Positions 1 to 8,012 of a stretch of 64,000 nucleotides of DNA are shown piece by piece. The DNA is taken from contig NZ_PDJO01000001.1 in assembly GCF_002563775.1 (NCBI RefSeq), positions 3,474,501 to 3,538,500 of the forward strand, written 5' to 3'. The stretch comes from Thioclava sp. ES.031 (GTDB lineage: Bacteria; Pseudomonadota; Alphaproteobacteria; Rhodobacterales; Rhodobacteraceae). The notes beneath the pieces are model-generated. The model had not been told where the DNA came from, ran no database searches, and was given only the letters and a program-made list of their open reading frames with translations. The position numbers and the translations under genes are program-made. Each line of letters begins with the position of its first letter. The first letter of the stretch is position 1.

Positions 1-225
1 AGCCTCGGCGGCATTCGCGACCGCTCGTCGCTCGCGCTCAGCGCAGGCCGGATGCGCGGCGACACGATCTTCCGCGACGTGGCGCATCACTTCCTGCGCC
101 AGTTCGACCGCACCTTCGCGGAATTCGAGAAGAATGCGTCGGATCAGGACATCGCCGAGATGGCCGAGACCCGCACCGCACGCGCCTTCATGCTTCTGGG
201 GCGCGTCACCGGCAGTTTCGACTGA
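1..225 (+). CDS. C-terminal fragment of an unknown protein
   Basis: The first reading frame is open from base 1 to a TGA at 223-225, giving the last 74 residues of a protein whose start lies outside the window. The visible part is mostly charged and probably helical, with Arg/Asp/Glu-rich segments, and ends in LLGRVTGSFD. There is no membrane segment, Cys cluster or catalytic motif that I can name, so no function is assigned. It reads away from the minus-strand GNAT/mobA pair, which is convergent with it across an 80 bp gap. Confidence 0.6.
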   Translation, partial: SLGGIRDRSSLALSAGRMRGDTIFRDVAHHFLRQFDRTFAEFEKNASDQDIAEMAETRTARAFMLLGRVTGSFD

Positions 226-305
226 GGGGGCCAGCCCCCTCGGGCTTCGCCCTCACCCCCGGGATATTTTGGCCAATACGAATGGGCGCGGCGGCGGCAG
301 AGCCT

Positions 306-893
306 TCACAGCGCGCGGCGCATCAACTGCACCGAACGGAAATCGAAGACGAGCCGCGTCAGCCGTGACGTGCGCCGCCCCGTGACCTCGAAGCCCAGCC
401 GCTGATACAGGGCGCGTGCGCGCAGGTTCTCGTCGATCACGTCGAGGCAGAGCGCCGCATAGCCGCGCCTGCGCGCCTCATGGGACAGCGCCTCGATCAG
501 CGCGCGCCCGATGCCAGCCCCGCGCAGCTCGGGCCGCACCGCGATCCCGTCGACCATCATCCCGCCCGCGGGCAGGTCATGCGCGAGAAGATGCAGGCAA
601 GCCCCGCGCCAAAGCCCGCCGCTGCGCCCGTAATGGCTGCGCAGATCGGACCAGCTTCCGCCGACGAAAGAGCCGCGATGGGTGCGGAACCCGACCACGC
701 CCACAAGCGCGCCGTTGCCATCGAGCGCCGAGAGCGCGTGGCTGGGGTCGATTACGTCGGCGATAAAGCCCAGGGCACGCGGCTCGGGGCCCATCACGCG
801 CCCGAGCTTGCCGCCGAAGGCCTGCCAGTAGAGCCCCGCCGCAGCGGTGCGATGCTCGCGTGCGAGCCCGTGCCGGATCGACACCTGAGTCAC
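306..893 (-). CDS. GNAT family N-acetyltransferase
   Basis: A 195-residue protein with the GNAT acetyl-CoA binding signature VRPELRGAGIGRALIEAL (motif A, R/Q-x-x-G-x-G/A) followed by the usual C-terminal LYQRLGFEVTGRR segment. Members transfer an acetyl group from acetyl-CoA to an amine; the substrate cannot be inferred. The reading frame is open further upstream, but I start it at the GTG at 893, which overlaps the TGA of mobA as GTGA and implies translational coupling. The gene is therefore second in a two-gene minus-strand unit with mobA. The link to cofactor synthesis is positional only. Confidence 0.85.
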   Translation of the reverse strand: MTQVSIRHGLAREHRTAAAGLYWQAFGGKLGRVMGPEPRALGFIADVIDPSHALSALDGNGALVGVVGFRTHRGSFVGGSWSDLRSHYGRSGGLWRGACLHLLAHDLPAGGMMVDGIAVRPELRGAGIGRALIEALSHEARRRGYAALCLDVIDENLRARALYQRLGFEVTGRRTSRLTRLVFDFRSVQLMRRAL

Positions 894-1537
894 CGTGTCG
901 CCTCCGCCAGATGCGCGGCCGCCGCTGCCAGATCTTCCGGCGTGTTGAGATTGGTGAACGGGTCGGGGTGGCCCTCGAATTCCACCCGCGCCGCGTCCGG
1001 GAAGGCCGCGCGCAAGCGCCGCTCTCCGGAGGCGAACAGCTCTGCGATGCGCGCGCGATCTTCGACCGGGCACAGCGCCACGCTCGGATGATCGCGGCCA
1101 CCCGAGGCGGCATAGGCCGCACCGCCAGGGGCGTTGAGCCGCGCGACCAGATCATGGGGCAGGAAGGGCGTATCGACGGGCACGCTGAGCAGCCTCTGCG
1201 CGCCCTGCTCTGCCGCCCAGTCGAGCGCACTCAGGAGCCCCGCCAGAGGCCCCTCGCCGCGCCGCTGGGGCGTATCGGGCAGCACGGGGATCGGGGCGAA
1301 TCGCAGCGCCGCGCCATTGGCGGAAATCGCGAGCCGGGCCACCTGCGGGCCGATCCGGGCTGCGACATGGGCAAACAGCGGACGTCCGGCGAGCATCATC
1401 ATCGCCTTGTCGACGCCGCCCATGCGCCGCCCCTGCCCGCCCGCAAGGATCACCGCGACCACACGCGGCCCGACATCTTCGCCAGCGGTCAAGATGATTG
1501 CCTCCAATACAATCGCGCGCTTTGCCTTTGCCCGCAT
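890..1537 (-). CDS. mobA: Molybdenum cofactor guanylyltransferase MobA
   Basis: MobA joins GMP from GTP to molybdopterin to form the guanine dinucleotide cofactor used by DMSO-reductase-family enzymes such as formate dehydrogenase. The nucleotide-binding motif VILAGGQGRRMGG is followed by DKAMMMLAGRPL, a GEGPLAGLLSAL segment and VPVDTPFLP, and the protein ends with the TNLNTPEDL motif typical of MobA. The motif normally starts within a few residues of the N-terminus. Here some 25 extra residues precede it, so a GTG at 1462 is a plausible alternative start. The FdsA gene in this window would depend on this product. Confidence 0.9.
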   Translation of the reverse strand: MRAKAKRAIVLEAIILTAGEDVGPRVVAVILAGGQGRRMGGVDKAMMMLAGRPLFAHVAARIGPQVARLAISANGAALRFAPIPVLPDTPQRRGEGPLAGLLSALDWAAEQGAQRLLSVPVDTPFLPHDLVARLNAPGGAAYAASGGRDHPSVALCPVEDRARIAELFASGERRLRAAFPDAARVEFEGHPDPFTNLNTPEDLAAAAAHLAEATR

Positions 1538-1580
1538 CCTTCCCTATCTGTCCCGCAACTGAGAACGGGAGACAAGCATC

Positions 1581-2327
1581 ATGTCGGACATGACCGCGAA
1601 CGGGACGCCCCCGAAAGGCACGATCCGAGCCGCCTATTGGCGCGGATTTCGGCATGGCCTGCCGTTCCTTCTGGTGATCGTGCCCTTCGGGCTGCTGTTC
1701 GGCGTGGCGGCGACCAATGCCGGGCTCGATCTGGCGCAGGTCATGGGCTTCTCGGTGATGGTCATCGCAGGGGCTGCGCAGTTCACCGCGCTGCAATTGA
1801 TGGGCGATCACGCGCCGGTTCTGCTGATCCTCGCGGCCTCGCTCGCGGTCAATCTGCGCATGGCGATGTATTCGGCGGCGCTGACCCCGCATTTCGGCAA
1901 GGCGAAGATATGGCAGAAGGCGCTGGTGGCCTATTTCATGGTCGATCAGGCCTATGCGATGGCGGCCAACCAATACGAGGCCGAGCCCGAGATGAGCCGC
2001 GCAGAGAAGCTGGCCTATTACGCGGGCGTCTGCACCCCGGTCTGCCCGAACTGGTATGTGGCGACGCTGGTCGGCGCGCTGGTGGGCGCGAAGATCCCGC
2101 CGGAATTCGCGCTCGATTTCGCGGTGCCGATCACCTTCCTCGCGATGATCGGGCCGGCGCTGCGCACGCTCGCCCATGTCGCCGCGGCGGCGGTCTCGGT
2201 CGTCGGCGCACTGGCGCTGAGCTTCCTGCCTTCGGGCGTGGGGCTGATGATCGCTGCGGTCGCCGCAATGGTGACGGGGGCGCAGGTCGAGCTTTGGGTC
2301 GCGCGTAGAAAGGCGGTGCGGGAATGA
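1581..2327 (+). CDS. azlC: AzlC family branched-chain amino acid exporter, large subunit
   Basis: A 248-residue polytopic membrane protein of the AzlC (LIV-E) family. It has the family's early segment FRHGLPFLLVIVPFGLLFGV, the GFSVMVIAGAAQFTALQLM region and the VNLRMAMYSAAL motif. AzlC forms the large subunit of a two-component exporter that pumps branched-chain amino acids out across the inner membrane. The next gene, azlD, begins four bases before this one ends (ATGA overlap), as is standard for the pair. It is divergent from mobA with 43 bp between the start codons. Substrate specificity is inferred from family only. Confidence 0.92.
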   Translation: MSDMTANGTPPKGTIRAAYWRGFRHGLPFLLVIVPFGLLFGVAATNAGLDLAQVMGFSVMVIAGAAQFTALQLMGDHAPVLLILAASLAVNLRMAMYSAALTPHFGKAKIWQKALVAYFMVDQAYAMAANQYEAEPEMSRAEKLAYYAGVCTPVCPNWYVATLVGALVGAKIPPEFALDFAVPITFLAMIGPALRTLAHVAAAAVSVVGALALSFLPSGVGLMIAAVAAMVTGAQVELWVARRKAVRE

Positions 2328-2656
2328 ACGGGTATTCGGACGCCCTGGTCTGGGGAGTCATCATCGCGCTGGGGATCGGCACGTTCTTCCTGCGCTATTC
2401 CTTCATGGGCTTTCTCGGCGACCGGCAACTGCCGGAATGGGCGCTGCGCTATCTGCGCTACACGCCGGTCGCGGTCCTGCCGGGGCTTGTGGCGCCGCTG
2501 GTGCTGTGGCCCGCGGGCACGGGCGGCGAGACCGACCCCGCGCGAATGATCGCCGCCTTCGCGACGCTGGGCGTGGGCATCGCCACGCGCAACACTCTGT
2601 GGGCGATTCTCAGCGGGCTCGCCGCGCTTTACCTGTCGCTTTGGCTGGTGGGGTGA
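2324..2656 (+). CDS. azlD: AzlD family branched-chain amino acid exporter, small subunit
   Basis: A 110-residue protein with about four hydrophobic segments, matching the size and pattern of AzlD: a first helix, then FFLRYSFMGFLGDRQLPEWALRYLRYTPVAVL, with the conserved R-Y-x-P-x-A-V-L element. It is the small partner of AzlC and is translationally coupled to it through the ATGA overlap. The stop is followed 10 bp later by a 12-bp hairpin that lacks a T-run, so it is more likely a repeat element than a strong terminator. Transport of branched-chain amino acids is inferred from the family. Confidence 0.9.
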   Translation: MNGYSDALVWGVIIALGIGTFFLRYSFMGFLGDRQLPEWALRYLRYTPVAVLPGLVAPLVLWPAGTGGETDPARMIAAFATLGVGIATRNTLWAILSGLAALYLSLWLVG

Positions 2657-2665
2657 GCCGCGTCT

Positions 2666-2692
2666 CGGAGGGCTTCCAGTGGAAGCCCTCCG
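2666..2692. repeat. Perfect 12-bp stem hairpin, repeat unit A
   Basis: CGGAGGGCTTCC, loop AGT, then the exact reverse complement. It is followed eight bases on by GCGAACGCA. A related unit lies 58 bp downstream. There is no T-run on either strand, which argues against a simple terminator, although it sits just behind azlD. Confidence 0.7.
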
Positions 2693-2750
2693 CGGCGAAC
2701 GCACCGACCGTGGAGGCGCCGGTGCGCGATTTCTGAAGGCGCAGATCGGG

Positions 2751-2765
2751 GGCTCCAGTGGAGCC
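2751..2765. repeat. Hairpin repeat unit B
   Basis: GGCTCC, loop AGT, GGAGCC: a shorter copy of the hairpin in unit A with the same CCAGTGG core. It is again followed (2774-2782) by GGCGAACGC. The shared hairpin-plus-GGCGAACGC arrangement suggests a degenerate dispersed intergenic repeat. Confidence 0.6.
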
Positions 2766-3015
2766 ACCGAAGTGGCGAACGCGGATTGCGCGAGCAATGC
2801 GCCGGGGAAACCCCACTATCTCCGTCTTAAGCCTACAGAGGGCCGCGCCCCACCTCGGGTGGGCGCTTTGCAACGCTTGTGGTTAAGCGTTTTATCTCGC
2901 AAGCCCGCAGGACAGCTATACCCGCGACGACATCGCCAATGCGCCCTCCCCGGGGGGAGGTCGGGTGCGGCCCGGGCCGCTTCGCGGCTGATCCGGGCAG
3001 CGAGTTTCCAGCCCA

Positions 3016-3050
3016 AAAAGAAAAAGGCCGTGCCCGGAGGCACGGCCTTC
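3016..3050 (-). terminator. Rho-independent terminator of rpmG
   Basis: Read on the minus strand, an 11-bp stem (AAGGCCGTGCC with its complement, loop of four) is followed by a T-rich run (TTTTTCTTTTT). It begins 23 bp beyond the rpmG stop codon. Confidence 0.9.
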
Positions 3051-3072
3051 TAACCGTCAAGGTCAGGCGATC

Positions 3073-3240
3073 TTACTTGATCTTGCCTTCCTTGTATTCG
3101 ACGTGCTTGCGCACGACCGGATCGTATTTGTTCACGGTCATCTTTTCGGTCATGGTGCGGGCGTTCTTCTTGGTCACATAGAAGTGCCCGGTGCCCGCCG
3201 TCGAGTTCAGACGGATCTTGATCGTCGTCGGCTTCGCCAT
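3073..3240 (-). CDS. rpmG: 50S ribosomal protein L33
   Basis: A 55-residue basic protein reading [20 protein letters not shown] and ending in VEYKEGKIK, a clear match to bacterial L33 of the cysteine-free type common in proteobacteria (no CxxC zinc pair). L33 sits in the large ribosomal subunit near the E site. The ATG at 3240 is preceded by AGGAGA. The gene is monocistronic: it has its own strong terminator downstream and a recognisable promoter upstream. It is too short for common length cut-offs. Confidence 0.96.
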
Positions 3241-3302
3241 TGTTTATCTCCTAGCTCCGGGCATCGAAAAAACTACGCACCCGCGGAATCCTTGAAGCCC
3301 GC

Positions 3303-3330
3303 CTTTTAGCGATGCGCGATGCGGAGTCAA
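3303..3330 (-). promoter_or_regulatory. Probable sigma70-type promoter of rpmG
   Basis: On the minus strand TTGACT (3330-3325) is followed after 16 bp by TAAAAG (3308-3303), about 63 bp upstream of the rpmG start. The -35 is good and the -10 moderate. Confidence 0.5.
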
Positions 3331-3399
3331 CCGGCAAACCGGGCCGCAGGCTGAAAATTCTTCGCCCGCGGCTCATAAAGCGGTGACGCCCTTTTCCGC

Positions 3400-4110
3400 T
3401 CAGATCAGCGGCTTGCCCATCGTCTCGTGAATCTGGGCGACTTTCTCCGTCTCGAGGCCCAGCGCCGCGGCGAGATTCGCCAGATATTGCTTCTCCGCCT
3501 CGGTATCGACGGTGATCGGCAGAAGCGCTGCGGAATAGACCTGCGACTTCATGTGGTCCGAGGTGGCATTGGCCAGAGCGGTGATGTCGATCGGGCCGTC
3601 GAGTTCGGATTTCACGAAGGCGATCTCCTCGTCGGAGGCGTCGGACAGGTGATCGAGGATGGTCTGGCGCTCGGTCTCGTCGATCTCGCCATCAGCCTTC
3701 GAGGCCTGGATCATCGCGCGGATCATCAGCTTGGCCTGATCTTCCATCATCGCGTTGACCGGCGTGCCGGAGGTCACGGCGCCGAGCATCTCCGAGATAT
3801 TGCCCGCGCCCGTTTTCGCGGCGCCGGTCATGGCTCCGATCAGCGCGCCAAGCCCCGCCTCGGTAGCCGCCGTCGCGGAGGCCGCCTGAGAGCCGAACTG
3901 GCCGAAGAGACCGCGCACGGTCTCCTTGCCGCCGGGCATGCCCATCTTCTCGGCCCACTCGCCCATCTGGTCGCCCATACCGCCGGGCTCGCCCGCCTTG
4001 CCGAGCGCGTCCTTCATACCGTCGAGGCCGCCCATCTTGTTGAAACGCTCCACGCCCTTGGCGGCGGCGAAACCCACCGCGAGCGTAGCCAATGTCTTCA
4101 CGAAGCTCAT
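3400..4110 (-). CDS. DUF533 / TerB-like domain protein
   Basis: A 236-residue protein with a hydrophobic, Gly/Ala-rich N-terminal half (MSFVKTLATLAVGFAAAKGV, then several Gly-Met-rich segments) and an acidic helical C-terminal half (KLMIRAMIQASKADGEIDETERQTIL). That half matches the TerB-like fold of DUF533/YebE proteins; the KADGEID stretch is the characteristic metal-binding-like loop. Function in this family is not established, and a membrane-associated role is guessed from the N-terminus. The start is supported by GGGGGA eight bases upstream. It is separated from the DUF302 gene by 80 bp on the same strand. Confidence 0.82.
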   Translation of the reverse strand: MSFVKTLATLAVGFAAAKGVERFNKMGGLDGMKDALGKAGEPGGMGDQMGEWAEKMGMPGGKETVRGLFGQFGSQAASATAATEAGLGALIGAMTGAAKTGAGNISEMLGAVTSGTPVNAMMEDQAKLMIRAMIQASKADGEIDETERQTILDHLSDASDEEIAFVKSELDGPIDITALANATSDHMKSQVYSAALLPITVDTEAEKQYLANLAAALGLETEKVAQIHETMGKPLI

Positions 4111-4190
4111 ATCATTCCCCCGAAATGCGGATTCCTGTTGCGACAGCTTCGCGCGCGGGGACGCGCTTGGCTAGGAAAAACTCACGCGAT

Positions 4191-4574
4191 TTACAGCTTG
4201 GCAACCACGTCGGCGAGCATCTGGCGCACCTGGCTCGCGACCTCGGTGAGATCGTCATTCTCGACCGCGAGCATCGAGGCCACGGGATCGACGGCGCTGA
4301 CCTCGATCCCGTCCTCCACCTCGCGCAGCACCACATTGCACGGCAGCATCGCCCCGATCCGCGGCGCGACGCCGATCGCCTCATAGGCAAGCTTCGGGTT
4401 GCAGGCGCCGAGGATCTTGTAGCGCGGCATGTCCTTGTCGAGCTTGGCCTTCATCGTGGCGGACACGTTGATCTCGGTCAGCACGCCGAAGCCCGCCTCG
4501 GCCAGCGCCTCGCGCACTTTCGCCTCGACCTCGTCGAATGCCCCGGTCATCACCTTGTCGATCGTATAGCCCAT
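4191..4574 (-). CDS. DUF302 domain protein
   Basis: A 127-residue protein with the complete DUF302 fold. It has an N-terminal FDEVEAKVREALAEAGFGVLTEINV segment, the central KILGACNPKLAYEAI motif with the conserved Cys-Asn-Pro, and LPCNVVLREVEDGIEVSAVDP near the C-terminus. DUF302 proteins are small soluble proteins often found with sulfur or redox genes, but no activity is firmly known. There is no signal peptide. The ATG is preceded by GGGGAGAGAG, a strong ribosome binding site. It probably precedes the DUF533 gene on one transcript. Confidence 0.88.
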   Translation of the reverse strand: MGYTIDKVMTGAFDEVEAKVREALAEAGFGVLTEINVSATMKAKLDKDMPRYKILGACNPKLAYEAIGVAPRIGAMLPCNVVLREVEDGIEVSAVDPVASMLAVENDDLTEVASQVRQMLADVVAKL

Positions 4575-4764
4575 GGCAATCTCTCTCCCCTAGTTGGTCT
4601 CGGCTGTTCGCGCCTTTGCGTCGAGCGTGGCCAATTCGATGCGAAACGCAAGTCACGATCATGGAGAGGCCTGTGCTTCAATGCGCGCTCACTGTGCCGC
4701 AGTGGCGGGAACCCGTGCGGGCGGGGGCTTGTTCCTTGCCCTCGATCTTGAAGCTGAAGAAGAA

Positions 4765-5186
4765 TTTGCGCGGATGGCCTGTAAGCCGGATTTTGTCCCG
4801 GAGGCTTGCGCCCCCATGGATGACCATTCCTCTCGCCCTGCGATTGCTCACAGGGTCTAGCTGCCAACCCGGACCGCTCGGGGCGAAGCTCCCCTGCCGT
4901 CACCGCAAGCGGCGCAGCGCGCGATCCCTATTCGGCGTTGCTCCCGGTGGGGCTTGCCGTGCCGGTCCTGTTACCAGTCCCGCGGTGGGCTCTTACCCCA
5001 CCGTTTCACCCTGACCCCGGCCGAAACCGAGGCGGTCTGTTTTCTGTGGCGCTTTCCGTCGGGTTTCCCCGCCCGGGCGTTACCCGGCACCGTTGCTTCA
5101 TGGAGTCCGGACTTTCCTCGGGCCCCCGGCTACCCGCATTCACGGGGCTACGGGAACTCGCGGCCATCCAGCCATCCGCGCAAGGC
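4765..5186 (-). ncRNA. rnpB: RNase P RNA (class A)
   Basis: The minus strand carries the universally conserved RNase P RNA elements in order: GAGGAAAGTCCGGACTCC near the 5' end (5119-5102), ACAGAAAACAGACCGCC, GGTAAGAGCCCACCG, GGCAAGCCCCACCGGGAGCAA, the GAGGAATGGTCATCC element and the 3' AATCCGGCTTACAGGCC. The ends pair as a 13-bp P1 helix (5183-5171 with 4778-4766). This RNA is the catalytic subunit that trims tRNA 5' leaders. The exact 5' and 3' nucleotides are estimated from P1. Confidence 0.96.
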
Positions 5187-5188
5187 AG

Positions 5189-5217
5189 CAGATAGACACT
5201 CGCCCCCGCGCGGTCAA
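5189..5217 (-). promoter_or_regulatory. Promoter of rnpB
   Basis: Minus strand TTGACC (5217-5212), a 17-bp spacer and TATCTG (5194-5189), placing transcription start about 5-8 bases upstream of the P1 helix. This is a near-consensus housekeeping promoter in the right place for a structural RNA. Confidence 0.8.
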
Positions 5218-5375
5218 TCGCCCCTGCGCACACGCCGCGGGGGGCTTTTCTTAAGCCAAGAAGCGGCTCCTCGCATCACGAGGCCGTGAAATTTCGGGAG
5301 CGATCCGTGCAATCTCTTGCTTTTCGACTGCGGCACGTTGACGCTGGTCGTCCATGAAGTGAAAGGGAGATCACG

Positions 5376-5810
5376 ATGGTAAAGGGAGGACTCCGCCTCG
5401 GGCTTGCGCTCGCGGCGATGGTTTGGGCCGTGCCCGCACTGGCGACCGAGAAGATCGCCATTCAGGTGAACAGCTCCGACGCAAAAGTCATGAACATGGC
5501 GCTGAACAACGCGCTCAACATGATCAAATATTACAAAGACCAAGGCGAAGACGTCCAGATCGAGCTGGTCACCTACGGGCCGGGCCTCAACATGCTGCGC
5601 GCCGACACCTCGCCGGTGAAAGCCCGCGTCGAGGAAATGGCGATGCTGGGTCAGCCGATCCATTTCCGCGCCTGCGCCAACACGCTCGCGGCGATGACCA
5701 AGAAGCTCGGGAAGGAGCCTCCGATGGTCGAAGAGGCGGAAATCGTCCCCTCCGGCGCAGCCTATCTCGTCGACCTGCAACGCGATGGCTACGCCTATCT
5801 GCGGCCCTGA
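5376..5810 (+). CDS. Exported DsrE family protein
   Basis: A 144-residue protein with a signal peptide (MVKGGLRLGLALAAMVWAVPALA, cleavage near residue 23) and a mature domain of the DsrE fold. That domain shows KIAIQVNSSDAKVMNMALNNALNMIKYY, then IELVTYGPGLNMLRADTSPVKARVEEM, and a single conserved Cys in FRACANTLAAM. DsrE-like proteins often carry or transfer sulfur on such a cysteine, but most exported versions are uncharacterised. The ATG is preceded by GGGAG. It stands alone downstream of, and divergent from, rnpB. A role in periplasmic sulfur handling is inference. Confidence 0.85.
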   Translation: MVKGGLRLGLALAAMVWAVPALATEKIAIQVNSSDAKVMNMALNNALNMIKYYKDQGEDVQIELVTYGPGLNMLRADTSPVKARVEEMAMLGQPIHFRACANTLAAMTKKLGKEPPMVEEAEIVPSGAAYLVDLQRDGYAYLRP

Positions 5811-5872
5811 CGGACGACCGCGCGGGCGGCGCTTCGCTTTCCGCGCGCTTCGACTTGAATTGCGACCCAACT

Positions 5873-5905
5873 CGCCCCGCACGGTATCTCGTGCGGGGCG
5901 GCTTC
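5873..5905 (+). terminator. Hairpin, probable terminator of the DsrE-like gene
   Basis: An 11-bp perfect stem CGCCCCGCACG with its complement and a six-base loop, followed by GCTTCGTTCC. The stem is strong but the T-run is poor, so it could also be a processing hairpin. Confidence 0.5.
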
Positions 5906-5984
5906 GTTCCACGCGGGGCTGTGTGATTGACCCCCGGGCAGGATCGGCTATCCTCTTGACAAACAAGAGCAGAAACGGGCCCGC

Positions 5985-7004
5985 ATGACCGCCCTCTCCG
6001 AATATGAACGCCTCGAGGCGATCGGTATATGGCGTCCCGATGCGGACGCGCAGCGCCGCGAGGTGATCCTCTCGCTGGGCGACGCGACGCTTGTGCTGTC
6101 GGAGGCGCGCTCCGGCACGGCGCTCGCGCATTGGTCACTGCCGGCCATGCATCGCCGCAATCCCGGCAAACGCCCCGCGATCTTCGCCCCCTCCGAGGAG
6201 CCGGGCGAAGAGCTCGAGATCGAAGACGAGACGATGATCGCCGCGATCGAGAAGGTCCATGCGATGATCGAGGCAAAGCGCCCGCATCCGGGGCGGCTGC
6301 GCGGCGTGCTCATCGGGGCGGTGCTGCTGGCAGTTGGCGCCGTGGCGCTGTTCTGGCTGCCCTCGGCGCTGGTCGATCATGCCGCGCGCGTCGCGCCGCA
6401 AGCGAAACGCGTCGAGATCGGCCGCAAGCTGCTCTCCGAGATGGTGAAGATGACCGGCTCGGCCTGTCACAGCCCCGGCGGCGATCGCGCCCTGTCCGCG
6501 CTGGCGGAGCGGCTGCCCGGACAATCGGTCATTGCGGTCCTGCCGCAGGCGCTCGAAGGGGCGCGGCTGCTGCCGGGCGGGATGACCGTGGTCGGACGCG
6601 ACACGATCGACGGGCCGGATACGCCCGAGGTCGTCGCGGGCTACATCATCGCCGCGCAGAACAGCGCCGCCGGAGGGCGCCCGCTGCATCGGATGCTCGA
6701 CCGTCTCGGCCCCGCGGCTGCGCTGCGGCTGCTGACAACGGGCGATCTTCCCGAGAGCGGGCTGGCCGAATACGCGCAGGACCTGCTGCAGCATCCCCCG
6801 GCGCGGGCCGATGGCGACACGCTGCTGCGCGCCTTCCGCGATGCCGGGGTCAGCGCGACGCCCTATGCCTACGCGCTCGACCCGACCGGAGAGTCGGTGC
6901 TGGGCCTGATCGAGGCCGACCCGTTCAAGGGCCAACCCGCGCCGAAGCCGGTTCTGGAAGATGCGCAATGGGTGGCGCTGCAGGACATCTGCTCGGCGCA
7001 ATGA
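5985..7004 (+). CDS. Single-TM membrane protein of unknown function
   Basis: A 339-residue protein. Residues 1-100 are cytoplasmic in character and acidic toward the end (EEPGEELEIEDETMIAAIEKVHAMIEAKR). One hydrophobic segment follows (about 106-128, GVLIGAVLLAVGAVALFWLPSAL), then a soluble C-terminal domain of about 210 residues. That domain includes GSACHSPGGDRALSALAERLPGQ and PLHRMLDRLGPAAALRLLTTGDLP, and would lie in the periplasm if the N-terminus is inside. I recognise no catalytic motif. The architecture is that of a Rhodobacterales conserved hypothetical. It is convergent with the SPOR gene. Confidence 0.75.
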   Translation: MTALSEYERLEAIGIWRPDADAQRREVILSLGDATLVLSEARSGTALAHWSLPAMHRRNPGKRPAIFAPSEEPGEELEIEDETMIAAIEKVHAMIEAKRPHPGRLRGVLIGAVLLAVGAVALFWLPSALVDHAARVAPQAKRVEIGRKLLSEMVKMTGSACHSPGGDRALSALAERLPGQSVIAVLPQALEGARLLPGGMTVVGRDTIDGPDTPEVVAGYIIAAQNSAAGGRPLHRMLDRLGPAAALRLLTTGDLPESGLAEYAQDLLQHPPARADGDTLLRAFRDAGVSATPYAYALDPTGESVLGLIEADPFKGQPAPKPVLEDAQWVALQDICSAQ

Positions 7005-7026
7005 AAAACGGCCCCGAAGGGCCGCT
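7004..7026 (-). terminator. Terminator of the SPOR-domain gene
   Basis: On the minus strand CGGCCC TTCG GGGCCG is followed by TTTTTCATT. It lies about 28 bp beyond the stop of the minus-strand gene and directly abuts the stop of the plus-strand one. Confidence 0.8.
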
Positions 7027-7053
7027 TGATCCGTCTTGCGCCTTCACGCCTCT

Positions 7054-7953
7054 TCAGCGCACGAGCGCATCCGGGAAGCCCGCCCGACGCGCCGAGGCCA
7101 GCGCCGAATTCAGCTTCGCGCTGTCGTAGAACGGCCCGGCATAGACCACCGTCAGCGCCTGCGTCTTGGAGGTCGCGACCGGAAGGCCCAGCGCCTGCAG
7201 ACGCTTCGTCGCGGTCGCGACATTCGCGACATTGGTGAAGCTGCCGACCTGCACATATTGCTTGCCGTTCGAACCGACCGGGGCGACCGATTTGCTCGAC
7301 ACGGTGACGGTCGGCACCACCACGATCCGGGAGTTCGGCACCGGCGGATGAGAGCCCTCGACATACACCTGATCAGGCGTCGCGGTGGGGCGAAGCTGCA
7401 TCGGCGTCTCTTCGGTCCAGCGCGCGCGCATCTGTGCGTTGCCGTGGACGGTGCGCGGGCCGCGATAGGGGTTCAGCCGCCCATCGTCGAACGCAGTCGT
7501 CCACCCGTTCTGCGGCTTGGGCGCGCGGGTCACCACCGGGGCGAGTCCACCGACGCTCACGCTGTGAGACACGCGCGACGGATCGCGCGGCACAGGCGGC
7601 GAGGTCGGGGTCGGCGAATAGGGCGCGCGCATCGCGGCCGTGGCGCGGGCCGCAGGGTTCGGAGCCACGGTTACAGACGCAACCGGCACGGTGGGCGCCA
7701 CGCTGGGCGTATGACCGCAGACGATGCCGCGGTCGCTATTCATCTGCGGCACCCAGCGCACGGCCCCGCCATAATCCGCGCGCACGAACACGCAGCCCTG
7801 ACTGTCGACATATTGCGGATCGGTGTAGCTCGCCGGGGGCATTTCGGCGGGCACATATTGCTGCGCCTGCGACTCCGATGCGAAGCCTCCCAGCCCCAGC
7901 GTGAGAATCGCGCCCAGACCGGCCGCCGCCCCTGCTTTCCGTCGCATATCCAC
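7054..7953 (-). CDS. Exported SPOR domain protein
   Basis: A 299-residue protein with an N-terminal signal sequence (MDMRRKAGAAAGLGAILTLGLGGFASESQA) and a long Pro/Ala/Thr/Val-rich low-complexity middle (about 85-215). The C-terminal SPOR-like domain starts at KQYVQVGSFTNVANVATATKRLQALGLPV and ends GPFYDSAKLNSALASARRAGFPDALV. SPOR domains bind denuded peptidoglycan glycan strands, usually at the division septum. The N-terminal part holds two Cys (DSQGCVFV and GIVCGH) that could form a disulfide. It is likely a periplasmic cell-envelope protein. It is transcribed alone, with its own terminator. Confidence 0.85.
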   Translation of the reverse strand: MDMRRKAGAAAGLGAILTLGLGGFASESQAQQYVPAEMPPASYTDPQYVDSQGCVFVRADYGGAVRWVPQMNSDRGIVCGHTPSVAPTVPVASVTVAPNPAARATAAMRAPYSPTPTSPPVPRDPSRVSHSVSVGGLAPVVTRAPKPQNGWTTAFDDGRLNPYRGPRTVHGNAQMRARWTEETPMQLRPTATPDQVYVEGSHPPVPNSRIVVVPTVTVSSKSVAPVGSNGKQYVQVGSFTNVANVATATKRLQALGLPVATSKTQALTVVYAGPFYDSAKLNSALASARRAGFPDALVR

Positions 7954-8012
7954 CCCCTGATGTTTCCAAGGGGAGGATAGACGGGTTTGCCTTTGAGTAA
8001 AGGGTGTTGGCC

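Larger units (their letters stand above)
2657..3072. other. Gene-poor spacer with hairpin repeats between azlD and rpmG
   Basis: About 415 bp without a credible gene: frames here are short and show no recognisable protein. The left part carries two related hairpin units described separately. The middle holds further GC-rich inverted repeats (for example CCCCACC/GGTGGGC around 2850-2866 and a G/C block near 2945-2990). The right end is the rpmG terminator. I see no tRNA. Confidence 0.7.

Noticed and set aside
860..2308. 482-residue plus-strand frame across mobA and azlC
   Set aside because: It crosses two real genes in other frames and has the Arg/Gly/His-rich composition typical of shadows.
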